From Bicyclus anynana (Eukaryota > Arthropoda > Insecta > Lepidoptera > Nymphalidae), in contig NC_069094.1 of assembly GCF_947172395.1 (NCBI RefSeq), positions 2,316,501-2,380,500 of the forward strand: DNA of 64,000 nt, read 5' to 3'. Below are positions 8,982 through 20,365 of this stretch, in pieces. The number at the start of each line of letters is the position of its first letter. Position 1 is the stretch's first letter. The notes beneath the pieces are model-generated. The model was not told the origin of the DNA. It saw only the letters and a program-made list of their open reading frames with translations, and made no database searches. The position numbers and the translations under genes were made by a program.

Positions 8982-9394
8982 AGCGGAATTTCTGCGTCTT
9001 TTAGAAATTTTGTATTATCTCCGAAACTATTTAGGTAGTTAACATACTGTAAAGGGCAAATCTTATCTCCATAATATCCTTGTGATTATTAAATAGTTTA
9101 TTTTAATAGGGATTAAAGTTTAGTTGTATAAATAATGACGTAAACCTAAGTATATAAAATTAATAATTTTTAAAACACAAAAGGTACTATATCTGCTAAT
9201 ATATAGAAAATAGACATATAGTGTCGCGGACTTTTTTGTAGAACTTTTATAGATACATAAAGTCTCCATACATTAATTTCGATTTTACACAATAGTTAAG
9301 GCAGCGCATGCGAATAAGTCTGTTTAAGAGGATTTTCAGTCCGACCTGTATGACAAAAACTGTGATAACTCGGCTAATATTTATGATACCAATA

Positions 9395-9540
9395 TAAAAT
9401 ATAGCCTATAGCACTCCCCGATAATGTAGCATTCTACTGGTGAAAGAATTTTTAAAATCAGACCAGTAGTTCCGAAGATTACCCAATTTAAAAAATGTGA
9501 CAAACTTACAAACTTTACCTCTTTATAATATTAGTATAGA
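9395..9540 (-). mobile_element. Helitron 5' fragment
   Basis: Reverse complement of a group-A 5' half: ATATAGCCTATAGCACTCC, CAGACCAGTAGTTCCGAAG, TTTACCTCTTTATAATATTA, GTATAGA. Confidence 0.65.
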
Positions 9541-10146
9541 AGTATAGATTGGGAAAAATGGGAGTGATCATTCACTAAAGTTAAAATTAAAAATTTGATC
9601 GTTTTTTTTTTATTTCCTATTTTTTTTTTCTTTTATTGAGAAAGAATACAATAAGGAACTTAAGCTAACTTATCCTAATAACTATACAAATCATGCCCAC
9701 GTGGAATGGTGGCAAGAATACTGGCTGCATTTCCGCGATGGACAGCCAGGCTGGTTCTTTGCGCAAAAAATGAGCCAACCCTTCTGTCACCAGTCGAGGC
9801 AACTAGCTGCGGTGAAATAATTCGGTAAATTTATTTGGCACTGCGACTCTATGGCCCAAGGGTCTCGAAAAAATTAAAAATTGAATCTTAACAACTTTAA
9901 AGTTTCAATTACGGTCAATTCATTAAAGTAATACAGTGAACGCTTATATCAGGGCTAAGTTATCTGCTGTATATGTTCAGAGTGGTACAACGTCGCTCTT
10001 AATCCACACATCTGCTGGATTATGTATAGATCGATTCAGCCCGTGACTGCACATACATAATTTAGTGGAGGAGCAAAATGGCTTCCGAAATGAGCTATTA
10101 TGTTAACATGCCCTTTAACATTCAAACAATAGATGTAGCGATATCC
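9541..10146. other. No recognised feature
   Basis: AT-rich; poly-T runs near 9610-9640. No coding or repeat signal recognised. Confidence 0.45.
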
Positions 10147-10524
10147 TATGCTACTTATATTATAAACGCGAAAGTTCGTATGGATGCTTGGATGTTTACT
10201 ACTTAATGCCGCTACAACTGAAGCGATTTGGCTGAAATTTGGAATGGAAATAGATTTTACTCTGGATTAACACATAGGCTACTTTTTATTCCGAAAAAAT
10301 CCACGGTTTCCCGAGATTTGCAAAAACTAATGATTTTAATGATATGAATGTTTGTTACTCTTTCACACCTCGACTACTAAACCGAATTATCTGAAATTTG
10401 ATATTGAGATACATTATAGCATTGATTAACACATAGATTACTTTTTATCCCGGAAAAATTCATGGTTCCTGAGGGATTTGTGAAAAACTAAATTCCACGC
10501 GGACGAAGTCGCGGGCGTTCGCTA
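10147..10524 (+). mobile_element. Non-autonomous Helitron, group B
   Basis: Runs from CTACTTATATTATAAACGCG to GACGAAGTCGCGGGCGTTCGCTAG. Internal phrases (GATTTTACTCTGGATTAACAC, ATCCACGGTTTCCCGAG) match the copies at 5059, 21177 and 42671. Confidence 0.8.
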
Positions 10525-10616
10525 GTGTATTTATAAACCTATTGTGATACTCACTAGATATTGTGCTCTTAGTGACATGCACAAACTCATGAGATAAGTT
10601 TTTCTTTATGATTAGA

Positions 10617-10817
10617 CTAACTGACACCGCGCGGTTTCACTCGCATGGTTCCCGTTCACGTAGGAATGCGGAAATATTTTACAGTTTTATACCCTTCCTC
10701 GACAAATGGGCTATCTAACACTGAAATAATTTTTCAAATCGGACTAGTAGTTAATGAGATTAGCGCGTTCAATCAAACAAACAAACAAACTCTTCAGGTT
10801 TATAATATTAGTATAGA
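10617..10817 (-). mobile_element. Non-autonomous Helitron, group A
   Basis: Reverse strand: CTAACTGACACCGCGCGGTTTC at the 3' terminus, AATGGGCTATCTAACACTG and GAGATTAGCGCGTTCAATC inside, TTTATAATATTAGTATAGA at the 5' terminus. About 200 bp. The 70-codon open frame over it is incidental. Confidence 0.8.
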
Positions 10818-10819
10818 TA

Positions 10820-11400
10820 TTCACGGATTTCTCGAGATGATACCTAGTCATTATTAGCCTGTTTAAGCACCCCACTTCATGGTCAAGCCTTCCACCTTAT
10901 AGTAGATGGCAGATGGTATACTTTGATGGTTGACGAGATTGAGATAAAAATGATTGTTTTTATAAAGATAATTATGCTATATAAATGAAAACGCCAAATG
11001 AGCATTGCCAAAGGAGGAAAAAAATGGCAGTTGCCTCATACCAGAATTGTTACTTCAAATCTAAAAAAAATAACCAATAAGCAAATGAAATTATACCATA
11101 TTTAAAAAGCCTAAACTAAAAAAACAAACTGTTGCTAAATACTAAACAATCAATCTTTTGTTGTTTTTTTATCAAAAATAGTAAATACAATGCGTAAAAT
11201 ACGCATAGGCTCACATACGTAAATCAAGCTAATGCGCCTTAATGTCTTCAATGTAATGCGCCACGAAATTCATCACACGATCCTGAAACAAATTACAAAG
11301 CCCATCAGCGCAACGACAGTTGTCAAAAGTTGAGGGAAAAAAGTGATAATACAAGTGTTGCCATTTCCCACTCGTGTGGGGGGAACTTCCTTACCTGTCA
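10820..11400. other. No recognised feature
   Basis: AT-rich, A-run-rich non-coding sequence leading into the GC-richer segment at 11.4 kb. Confidence 0.45.
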
Positions 11401-11534
11401 TTCGTCGCCCGGACGTCGTGGTGAGCGGACGTATTTCCCGCTCAGTTCAGTGTCGGCTTTCGCGAGTGCGTGCCCGTGTCGTGATAATCGTGATTTATGT
11501 ACTGACTTGGTGAACTCCACTCGGAATACAAAAC
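11400..11534 (+). promoter_or_regulatory. Possible promoter and non-coding first exon
   Basis: A short GC-rich, CpG-containing island in AT-rich DNA. It holds TCAGT initiator-like motifs at 11443-11447 and 11448-11452 (arthropod Inr consensus TCAGTY). The next about 85 bases look like an insect 5' UTR and end at AAAAC|GTGAGA, a plausible splice donor at 11534/11535. No TATA box is visible at -30 and no coding start follows convincingly. The reading as transcription start plus first exon is inference. Confidence 0.2.
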
Positions 11535-11599
11535 GTGAGAATTCCATGCTAATATCCTTTTTGTTTCGTATTTCTTTTCGAATGATTTGTTGTTTTATT

Positions 11600-12284
11600 T
11601 GCGAGTAGGGATTTCGGTAAATCTCTGTTTTTTTTTCTACATCAAGAGTTTGAAGGACTTTTTTGTTTGACCCAAAATAAATGTACAGTGTTTTCTTTTT
11701 CTTGGTATTATGATTGTGCGTGATGGCTTTCTTTCTTTTAATGAAAAAGGGGTATGTATTATTCATCGTCTTTTAGATTTGAGTTATTTATTTTCTAAAT
11801 ATATAAATTAGACGGTAAAATTGTATTTACTTCATTGTAAGTAGCTCGACGATTGTAAGTAGGTGGTTGATTTACCGTATCAAAAAAGTTTTTAGAATTT
11901 TTAATCGAAAGCCAAATAAAAGGTAAATATTGATCATATTAATCAAAGATTATAAAATAATCTTCGTAAATTTAAACACAAATTGTTACATTATAAAATA
12001 GGAATTAATACTTTATGTATTAGGTATTACAATTATTAGAGTCTTAGGCGGTTTTTTTTTTTCAAGATTAGCATTTCAATTAAATAAACGATAGATAGCA
12101 CTAACTTGAAGTTCTGCTTGAAGTTAGATTTTTAAAATCACGTTTTTAATTTCGGAATTTAAAAGATTCGTGTTTTTTCTATGTACTTTAATATCGGCCT
12201 ATTGGTTTAACATAAAGTATGTAACATTAATAATACTAACAGAAACTCGTACACAAATAAGACTTTTGATTAACTTTAATTTAC
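11600..12284. other. No recognised feature
   Basis: AT-rich, homopolymer-rich non-coding DNA; no terminal repeats or coding signal. Confidence 0.45.
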
Positions 12285-12285
12285 A

Positions 12286-12451
12286 CTAGCACCACGCCGA
12301 GGTTTAATTTGCGTAGTTCCCTCTCTCTTGAGAATACGGGAAAAAAAATACGTGGTCTTCTAATGATAAAAGAATTTTCAAAGTCGATTCAGTAGATCCA
12401 GAGATTATCCCCAACACGACAAACCTTACCTCTTTATAATATTAGTATAGA
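12286..12451 (-). mobile_element. Helitron, group A, degraded
   Basis: CTAGCACCACGCCGAGGTTTA at the 3' end, GATCCAGAGATTATCCCC inside, TACCTCTTTATAATATTA and GTATAGA at the 5' end. Confidence 0.7.
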
Positions 12452-12653
12452 TTAGCAAACGCCTGCAATTGTGTTAACGTTAAATTTGGTTTACACAAAT
12501 CCCGCAATAATCATGGACTTTTCGGAAATTAAAAGAAGCCTATATCGGTTCAATACAAACAAACAGAGATGATACAGAAACTTTCACATCTATAATATTA
12601 GAGTGATAACATTAACATAATAAATATAATAGCGGTTTACTTTGGCAGACTTT
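12452..12653 (-). repeat. Helitron-derived repeat unit, copy 1
   Basis: TTAGCAAACGCCTGCAATTG, AATCATGGACTTTTCGG and TTATAATATTAGAGTGATAA, then TTTACTTTGGCAGACTTTG. The same order recurs at 13393-13575, including the roughly 50 bp beyond the Helitron-like end, so the unit was copied together with flanking DNA. Confidence 0.6.
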
Positions 12654-12659
12654 GTGCCC

Positions 12660-13094
12660 ATTAAAATGATTTAAAAAGCAATTTCTAAAGAAGTCTACCG
12701 ATGTATAGCTGTTAGATCTTTGAATCGTAGATGTTTCTACGTAGAGGCGTAGTCGTGCTACGGCGTAGCAATTTCGTAGATTCTTATTACGGTATCGACT
12801 AATGATATATTTTAAAGTTATATGAGTAATGCTTTGGCTGTTTAGAAATAACCTGGAATAAGTTGCTTCTACTGTATCGAGTTATAGACAGTCGTTTGGA
12901 TATACATGATAAATGACTTTCTTACTAAAACGTTCTTTAGAAAAATACACAAATTGAAATTTTCAAAATATTTTGATTAATTTGGTTTAAACTCAACCAA
13001 ATTATTAATTTATTTTAACCTTCAAGTACTATACACTATTTTCCAAAATGTTAGCAAATATCTGTGATCTCATCTGATGTAAGGCAGTCTCAGG
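12660..13094. other. No recognised feature
   Basis: AT-rich non-coding sequence. Confidence 0.45.
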
Positions 13095-13315
13095 TGACAG
13101 CATCTTCTCGAAGTTTTGGCTGGTGGGAGGCTTCTGCCGTGGCTAGCTACCACCCTACCGACAAAGACGAACCGCCAAGCGATTTAGCGTTCCGGTACAA
13201 TGTCGCAAAGAAACCGAAAGGGGTGTGGATTTTCTTACTCCTAACAAGTTAGCCCGCTTCCGCCTTAGATTGCATCATCTCTTACTATCAGGTGATATTG
13301 CAGTCAAAGAATTGG
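13095..13315 (+). mobile_element. SINE-B, 5' truncated
   Basis: Starts at GGCTGGTGGGAGGCTTC, continues with CCAAGCGATTTAGCGTTCC, GAAAGGGGTGTGGATTTTC and AACAAGTTAGCCCGCTTCC, and ends in the shared 3' module (ATCAGGTGATATTGCAGTC). The tRNA-like head is absent. Confidence 0.8.
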
Positions 13316-13392
13316 GGTTGCCTCTTGCCTCGGAGAGCACGTTGAGCTATCAGTCACAATCATCAATATCTGAGTAGTCGTTAATATTAGTA

Positions 13393-13575
13393 TAGACTAG
13401 CAATCGCCTGCAATTCAGTTTACGTAAAATTTGTTTTTCAAAAATAATCATGAACTTTTCTAAAATTAAAAGAAGCCTATAATATCGGTTCAATACAAAC
13501 AAACAAACTTTCATTTTTATAATATTAGAGTGATAACATAAGAAATATAATAACAATCTACTTTGGCAGACTTTG
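13393..13575 (-). repeat. Helitron-derived repeat unit, copy 2
   Basis: Counterpart of 12452-12653: CTAGCAATCGCCTGCAATTC, AATCATGAACTTTTCT, TATAATATTAGAGTGATAAC, TCTACTTTGGCAGACTTTG. Confidence 0.6.
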
Positions 13576-13589
13576 AACAGACAGAATCC

Positions 13590-13715
13590 ATAATATCTGA
13601 GTAGTCGTTAAAGAATTAACAATTGTAGCGAGCTCCATTACCCCTCTTCTGTACGAAGGAAAGCCTGGCCCTATAGTAGGCCATTTAAATTGGCTGAAAT
13701 TGGCTGCACGTTGTC
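13590..13715 (+). repeat. RTE-like LINE 3'-end fragment
   Basis: GAGCTCCATTACCCCTCTTC, AAGGAAAGCCTGGCCC and TAGTAGGCCATTTAAATTGGCTGA follow the layout of 21048-21160 and 34040-34195: a pyrimidine-rich stretch, GGCC-type motif, then ATNGGCTGA tail. Recognised as a LINE 3' end by analogy with those copies; degraded. Confidence 0.4.
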
Positions 13716-13719
13716 CACT

Positions 13720-14129
13720 ATTAGAGTCAAACGTAGGTCGATACTCGTGATGTATTGTTAGATCATGTTGCTTTGCCAAACGAATTTGTGAGATCGCAGA
13801 AAATAGTACAACGAATTTATTATGTAGTAGCTTTATCCGTGCTAATGTATATTTTGTTTCGGCGGGATAGTAGTTAATGTAATCTATTTTTCGCGCCAAT
13901 TCAGGCTATTTTTGAATGACCCACTGCAGGGTCAGACGTCTTTTTTTATAAAGTGGATTTTAAAGTAAAACTCACCATTTTGCTACTCGTACTCATCAAG
14001 TTATATATTAAAAATAATAGGGATGAAGACAAGATTTCAATAATATTGGTTTTTAAGAGACATTCGGGTGAGTTAAGTAATAACTAAGACAGTCTAGATT
14101 TTTATGAAAGTTTCAATATCAAATAGAGT
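13720..14129. other. No recognised feature
   Basis: The 113-codon minus-strand frame (13558-13899) lies over repeat DNA and has no recognisable motif. Otherwise AT-rich. Confidence 0.4.
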
Positions 14130-14260
14130 TCCTTATGCCACAAGGGTCTCTTAAAGTTTCGCTATGTCCGTCTGTCTGTCCGTCCGTGCGTCTGTCCACG
14201 GTTTAGCGCAGAGACTATTATTACTAGAAATCTGTTAATAAGCAATGAGTATGTACATTA
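14130..14260. repeat. Fragment of interspersed repeat
   Basis: AGGGTCTCTTAAAGTTTCGC and the CCGTCTGTCTGTCCGTCCGTG series resemble the dispersed repeat at 1650-1915. Confidence 0.4.
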
Positions 14261-14264
14261 AAAA

Positions 14265-15345
14265 TGCGATCAAAGTCGTAAAATAAAGTTTTTTTACCTC
14301 GTTTATTTCGTAGTGTTGAATAGGTCTTTAATAGATATGAGGGGTGGTCTTCTACCAACATCTTTTGATTTAGGGATTCGCTTGTAAAATATTAAGCTTT
14401 TAAGAGCAAATTTTTGTTTGAGTGTCCTTACCCTCTTACGGCTAAACGGTTGTTTATGGATACATGAAAACATACATGACAGTTGAATAAATTTATATGA
14501 TTTTAAATTAAAATACAAGAACAATAGTCGACCAACTTATATAACGTATGTAGTATGTATCATATATGTATATGTATCATATATGTATATATGTCAAGTG
14601 GTTAGCCTACCACTACTATACCAAGGAGGTAGTAATCCACAGTAACCGTATACTCAAAGATTTAAAGTAGATATTCCATCACTTTGAAAAGCAAATTTGG
14701 CCATCTTGTTAGAGAATTTGCGCATCGTCTCCGACTTAAAGGATTTATCGACACCCGCCTACCCAGACACTGAATTTACATTTTAAATTGATAAAACTAA
14801 TGTAGGATTATACACCAATTTAGCAATAATATTATTGTTTTAAACCTGAAATTCCAGTTAAAGATACAGAGCAGTGTTAAATAAATAAATGTGTTATAAT
14901 ATTAATTCACTTTTAAACTGTGGTTCTTGGGATTGTTAGTCTCCCACGGCATAGTTAGCTCTACAAGTACTAAGTATTCGCTTTAGTTTGTTTGGACAAA
15001 AGGAAAATGTCTGGTCTAGATCGCGAAATAGCCACATCTGCTGGGATCTTATAATGTTTCTCATACGTATCCATTAATATGGTCCAATCAGGTGCAGAAC
15101 CTAGTATTGAGTAAGGCTTTCGTGAATTTTTTGAATAAACCTGCTTTGACGAAGTTAATTTGTCTTTTATTTGCAATCAGGTTTTATAGAACCCTCGAGC
15201 GTATTTTTTTATAATATGTTTATGAAGAAATGAATATTGGCCATACTCTCAGCTTCGTAGTAACCCGCTTAGGCTACGATAATATTTTACGGTCTTAACT
15301 CAAAAACACCGTTAAACAAAAAAAAAATGTATGTAGTAAATAACT
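14265..15345. other. No recognised feature
   Basis: AT-rich; a TATGTATCATA/CATATATG simple-repeat patch at 14550-14595. No gene or element recognised. Confidence 0.45.
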
Positions 15346-15347
15346 CA

Positions 15348-15535
15348 AAGTCTCAAACGGTGAAGGAAAACATCGTTAGGAAACCTGCACACCAGAGAAT
15401 GTTCTTAATTCTCTGCGTGTGTAAAGTCTGCCAATCCGCATTGGGCCAGCGTGGTGGACTATTGGCATAACCCCTCTCATTCTGAGAGGAGATTCGAGCT
15501 CAGCAGTGAACCGAATATGGTTAGATAATGATGAA
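15348..15535 (+). mobile_element. SINE-A, 5' truncated
   Basis: Begins at GTCTCAAACGGTGAAGGAAA, keeps the full 3' half (GCATTGGGCCAGCGTGGTGG, GAGAGGAGATTCGAGCTCAG) and ends GATAATGATG. Truncation from the 5' end is typical of target-primed retroposition. Confidence 0.85.
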
Positions 15536-15539
15536 ACGC

Positions 15540-16167
15540 ATTAACTAGTATACATACATATTGTAGACAAAATATGATATTTTATTTGGTTTGTAGTGTA
15601 GATTGCTACCAGAAAAATATTATTTCATAAATAACGATACACAGTCGTGTTGTATTGCTTCATAAAAACAAATATATTATCTCGTAACCAATATTCATCG
15701 AACAATATCCGTATTTATGTGAACATGAATAGATATTGATGGATCTTTTTTATTACCTTTTATTATGTTCCTTTTGATATGTCTGATTGGTTCAATGCTT
15801 AATCCGTATATTGTCATGAGGTCCTGGGTTCGGATTTAATGCTAACTCTCCCGCTGCGGGACATTTGAATGCCCAAGCAACCGGTTCAAATTTAGATGCT
15901 TATACATTAAATACAAAGAACAATAGTATTCATAAACATTTGTTTGCAACTTTAACCTGCATTCGAATCAATTAATGGAAAACAATTTCAATGCACTTAC
16001 AGTGCAGTTATGTAAAAGTCCCAATAGGAATGCAAGAATTAATGCATTTTTTTAATTGGCCCCCATTCAACGTTGTATAGGCATTCCTGCTGGTTTTATC
16101 TCCAACAGCAGGTATTTTTTTTATAACTAACATTAGAATAAAAGAACAACTTTATACATAACTCATG
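15540..16167. other. Mostly featureless; one tRNA-like remnant
   Basis: AT-rich. Near 15785-15850 a degraded tRNA-like segment (GGTCCTGGGTTCGGATTTAA) may be an old SINE head. Nothing else recognised. Confidence 0.35.
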
Positions 16168-16322
16168 ATGTTGTCCTTCACCGTCTGAGACACGTGATAT
16201 TTAATTACTTAAAATGCACACAACTGAAAAGTTGGAGAGGCGCATGCCCCAGACCGGATTCGAACCCACACCCTCAGGAATCGGAGGCAGTGATCATATC
16301 CACTGAGCTATCACTGCTCTCA
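16168..16322 (-). mobile_element. SINE-A, 5' half only
   Basis: Reverse complement of the head and middle: CCTTCACCGTCTGAGACACG, CACACAACTGAAAAGTTGGAG, GGATTCGAACCCACACCC (B box), ATATCCACTGAGCTATCACT. The 3' tail half is missing. Confidence 0.8.
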
Positions 16323-16609
16323 TGGGTATCTGTGTATATGCTTGTATATTTGTCAGTATTTGTAGCCTCTAAATGATTGGATCGTTAATTTAGGTTTTAA
16401 GTTGACACGCTCGAGAAGAATATATATAGTTCTTGATATATTCAAGTGTGTTTTGGAAATTTCAATTATGGAGGCAAGGCACTGTACCCCCGTCATGGAA
16501 CAAGGCACAGTCATGACATCGTTTTGAAGCCATTAAGGGCATTTTTGACCTGCTGTAACATTCTTATGAATAAACCTTAAAGACCTAAAATTTCAGTGAA
16601 TAAGAGCAC

Positions 16610-16870
16610 TACACTCCGTTCGCATGAAATTCTGTTTCTTACACAACCTACCGAAACCATGGATTTTTCCGCGATGAAAAGTAGCCTTTTTTCTGATCTT
16701 CTTAGCTTCTTAATAGGACCTCAGTGGCATCACCGAGGGGTAAAGTAGCCTCTAACCCGCTTCAAGGCCCAGTATATTTCTATATTTATCCAAATCAGTT
16801 TAGTGATTTATCCGGGAAAGGTAACAGACAGACAGACTGACTTTTTTTCGCATTTATAATATTATTAATT
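16610..16870 (-). repeat. Divergent Helitron-like repeat
   Basis: ACCATGGATTTTTCCGCGATG and AAAAGTAGCC match the middle of group-B Helitrons. Ends in ACAGACAGACAGACTGAC and TTTATAATATTATTAATTA. Termini are eroded. Confidence 0.5.
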
Positions 16871-16874
16871 ATTA

Positions 16875-17519
16875 TGAAGTATAGATATATGATTGCCATT
16901 TGCTAGTTTTAACTTGTTTAATTGATACCATTCAATATTTCCTCTATCTGCAAAAAGGTCACGACCGCATTCTTTTCACAGTATGCGTTACTAGGCATCG
17001 GGTGAATGGGAAAAATGGAGCCAAGGTAATCTCTTCATTATTCATCCTTTTGTTTACTCTCCCACTGTTCGGGGTGATGTTTCTTTGAATGTAGACTCTT
17101 TATTTTTTGCTCTAACGAAAAATACTGTGTTGCTGGATTTTTAATTAAAAACTACAGTACGTAGGTAAGAATCTTAGCTACTAATGACTTAGGCAGACTT
17201 TGTATGATTAGACTTGGCTCTATAGATTAATACATCAAGGCGTCAGTAAATTGTATTGTAAACTGCTCAACAGTTAAGGGACAAAACTCAAATATGATAT
17301 GACCTGGAGTTTAATTTCTATACGTTGAACCATTAGTCGTAACCTATTCTTACTTCTTTTTAAAAAAACCCCGTCAGATTCCGAAAAAAAATACTAATTA
17401 AATCATTAGCATACAAAGTCTAGTTGGCTAAAAACTTGTACTGTTATTATATATCTGTGCTAAAAAGTACTAGAAGCACACCCAGTCCAGGCTTTTTCTG
17501 TTTTATCTTTCTATTATCT
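16875..17519. other. No recognised feature
   Basis: AT-rich non-coding DNA; the 62-codon frame at 16900 is not supported by any motif. Confidence 0.45.
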
Positions 17520-17820
17520 TCACCATTGAAAACCCATATTCGGCCACTATTGAGCACGAGTCTCACGAGGTTAGTCTTTAGTTGACCACGTTGGCATAGG
17601 GCCATCGTGGTTAACGGGTTGGCAGACTTCAGACACGTAGAGAATTAGGAAAATTCTCAGATATGCAGGTTTCCTCACGTTGTTTTTTCTTCACCATTTG
17701 GGACAAGGGATATCTGATTTCACATAGCTGAAAAGTTGGAGGTACATTTTTCGACCCCAATTCAAACCTACGTGTTCCAAACCGAAGCCTGGAAACCTTG
17801 CACTGGGCTATCGCGTCTCT
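17520..17820 (-). mobile_element. SINE-A, old divergent copy
   Basis: Full-length reversed SINE-A layout (ACCCATATTCGGCCACTATTG, GGCAGACTTCAGACACG, CAGGTTTCCTCACG, GCTGAAAAGTTGGAGGTAC, CACTGGGCTATCGCG) with many substitutions and small indels. Confidence 0.75.
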
Positions 17821-17829
17821 TATTTTTCT

Positions 17830-18671
17830 ATAGCCTATTTTCTATTTTCTATATAAGAGATATCAATATTAACACATGCGCCTCACCTCTTTCCCTTGTT
17901 AAGCATTGTTTGTATATTTTATACAAAAACATTGTTTTTAAATTCATTAAATATTTATAAGAAACCTTCATATTTAAGAAACGATGAAAATTTTATATTT
18001 CACTTTAGCCGTGGCTTAAAGGCGGGAATTTACTTCACAGATACTTAAAAGTTTGTTCTTTCTTTTAGAGCTTTTCCTAAATTTTCCTTTATATTCGACC
18101 TCATATGCAGCGACGGAAGAGGATTTGTTGGGATTTAAAATGTTCTTTTATCCGGGTTAGATATGTTTTGACTTGGCATGTTTTTGGCAACTGTTCTACT
18201 TCAAGGTAAGTAATTTTATTCTGACTAGCTGACACCTGCGATATTACGTTTTTAAGTCGTTGCTTTTTTAAAAAAAACTTTATTTTTACGACTGCACCCA
18301 TAAAAGCTTACGCGTTGTTCTATACTTTATTTGTTTTTAAAAGTAGTTGTATTATATATTAGTATAGTAGTATCAAGTATTATCGGAACAGATTGACTGT
18401 AAGAAAATTCAAAGGTATCAACTATTAAAAAAAAAAATCTTGGAATTCAAAAATCTTTGATGGTCTTTACTTTTCTTTATGATAGGGTACGGGTTTGATT
18501 CGCACCTAATGCAGTCGTATGTCAATTATAATATGTAACAGACAAATTTGCTTTAAAATGTTATTAAAGACTGAAAAATTCATTCACTTAATGTGTCTTT
18601 TATGTATCCACAAAGTATTCCTTATTTAGTATATATAAGTCAGTATTTTATGCATACATACCTTTCTATAA
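17830..18671. other. Mostly featureless; short Helitron end
   Basis: AT-rich. CTAGCTGACACCTGCGATATT at about 18225 looks like an isolated Helitron terminus. The left target duplication of the next SINE (ACCTTTCTATAA) is at 18660-18671. Confidence 0.4.
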
Positions 18672-18949
18672 TACATAAAATACTTCATCTAAATCGGTCC
18701 AGGTCCAGGTCCAGGGCATGCCTCCACCTTTTCAGTTGTGTGCATTTTAAGATATTAAATATCACGTGTCTCAATCGGTGAAGAAACCATCATGAGGAAA
18801 CCTGCATACCAGAGAATTATCTTAATTCTCTGCGTGTGTAAAGTCTGCCAATCCGCATTGGGCCAGCCTGGTGGACTAAGGCCTAACTCCTCTCATTCTG
18901 AGAGGAGACTCGAGCTCAGCAGTGAGCCGAATATGGGTTGATGACGATG
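18672..18949 (+). mobile_element. SINE-A, 5' truncated, with extra 5' sequence
   Basis: Starts with 24 bp not found in other copies, then three tandem GGTCCA units, then the SINE body from GGGCATGCCTCC to GGGTTGATGACGATG. Exact 12 bp target duplications ACCTTTCTATAA flank the whole unit (18660-18671, 18950-18961), so the extra 5' bases were part of the same insertion. Confidence 0.8.
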
Positions 18950-18961
18950 ACCTTTCTATAA

Positions 18962-19375
18962 AAATACTTAATAATTACATTTCAAAAGAAGAAAAAAAAC
19001 AAATCACAGTAAGTGCTTACAAAACTTTTCGCATTTCAATTTTCAAATTACTATATTTTATGTCAATAAAGACGAAGAAAAAAGACGGACAATGTAAAAA
19101 TCATGACAGAGAAACTTGGTCCCTTTGCCGGTAGAATTTCGTTTGGAACAAACTTCTATAATATTGAGTTTGGAGCGCCTTCGCCGCGCCGCGCCATTGT
19201 GTTGGGAACATTGATTTGTTGTCTTTAATTCAATTATAATTTCAGGTTAATAAATCTCTTGTATATACATATACTGCTTCGTTGGTCATGTATTTAGCCT
19301 ATGTGGTTTCAGATCACTAGGTCCTGGGTTTGACTCTTGGAGCGGGCTATGAGATATTATAGATATCATCATTAT
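18962..19375. other. No gene recognised; short GC-rich patch and tRNA-like remnant
   Basis: A GCGCCTTCGCCGCGCCGCGCC patch at about 19174-19195 stands out from AT-rich DNA. A degraded tRNA-like segment (AGGTCCTGGGTTTGACTCTTG) lies at 19318-19340. Confidence 0.35.
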
Positions 19376-19384
19376 CATCATCAC

Positions 19385-19426
<42 letters not shown>

Positions 19427-19735
19427 ATCAGCCGATGGACGTCCACTGCAGGACATAGGCCTTTTGTAGGGACTTCCAAACATCACCATACTGAGCCACC
19501 TCCATCCAGCGAATCCTTGCGGCTCGCTTGATGTCGTCAGTCCACCTGGTCGACCAACACTGCGCTTACTAGTTCGGGATCGCCATTCCAGCACTTTGGG
19601 ACCCCAACGTCCATCGGCTCTTCAAACTATGTGCCCCGCCCATTGCCACTTCACCTTCGCAACTCGTTAATTAAGCTATGTCGGTGACTTTGGTTCTTCT
19701 GAGGATCTCCTCATTTCTGATTCGATCACGCCTAT
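19376..19735 (-). pseudogene. RTE-type LINE, 5'-truncated 3' end (broken)
   Basis: A reversed copy of the last about 310 bp of the intact LINE at 38970-42210. The (CAT)n run at the left is the element's (ATG)n tail. Then come the complement of the stop region (CAGCCGATGGACGTCCACTG), the C-terminal coding part and the truncation point near 19735 (ATTCGATCACG). Relative to the intact copy it lacks about 7 bp in the Gly-Arg-Pro-Pro-Thr-Arg-Trp stretch, which shifts the frame. His-rich or Met-rich frames across the tail are microsatellite artefacts. Confidence 0.88.
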
Positions 19736-19739
19736 ATAG

Positions 19740-20365
19740 ATATAGATATATATATTTTCTTCTATAATTGATAATAATTGATGGTAATACATCCCCGTTA
19801 AAATTATATAAAGTTATTTTTGTTACTAATGAATAACAGATGAGGGTATATATTTCTAATGCAGAATTCTTAGACCATTATAAAGAATTAAAGTTTGTGA
19901 GATTTTAGTGGGGTAAATTTGTGAGTGACAATATTTTAACTTTGTATCTCCGTAGGAATAAGAAGTACGCGGAGCATTTGCTAGTAATTTGTCTTAATAA
20001 TAGCATGATCTATCAAATTTGGTGCATAAACGAACGAACGAAGTTCTGGCTATCATAGGAGCAATCTCATATGTAAGATCATTTCAAAACATGAAATTTT
20101 GGCCACCCCATACATTCCTCAATATATCAAACCCGAGGGAAAGGACAAATTCACTCTCACAGGAAAAGCGCAGTTGACTTTCCAATCCGCTTTAATGTCA
20201 AAGCTTTCCTGATTAGAAAAAAACCGTGAAACTTGGAAATCTCTCGACTCGCAAAGCCCTGCTCCCGTTTCATCAGATTCAATACGACTGCGAACAAATC
20301 GAACTTACGACCTACATATCGATTCGCGTCACGTCATTATAGTCTACTAGAGAAAACCCGCAACT
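19740..20365. other. No recognised feature
   Basis: AT-rich with a TATAGATATAGATATATATA simple repeat at 19735-19755. A short Helitron-like phrase (GGAATAAGAAGTACGCGGAGC) occurs near 19955-19980. Confidence 0.4.

Noticed and set aside
19337..19531. Poly-His / poly-Met frames
   Set aside because: They translate the (ATG)n tail of a truncated LINE; artefacts of the microsatellite.
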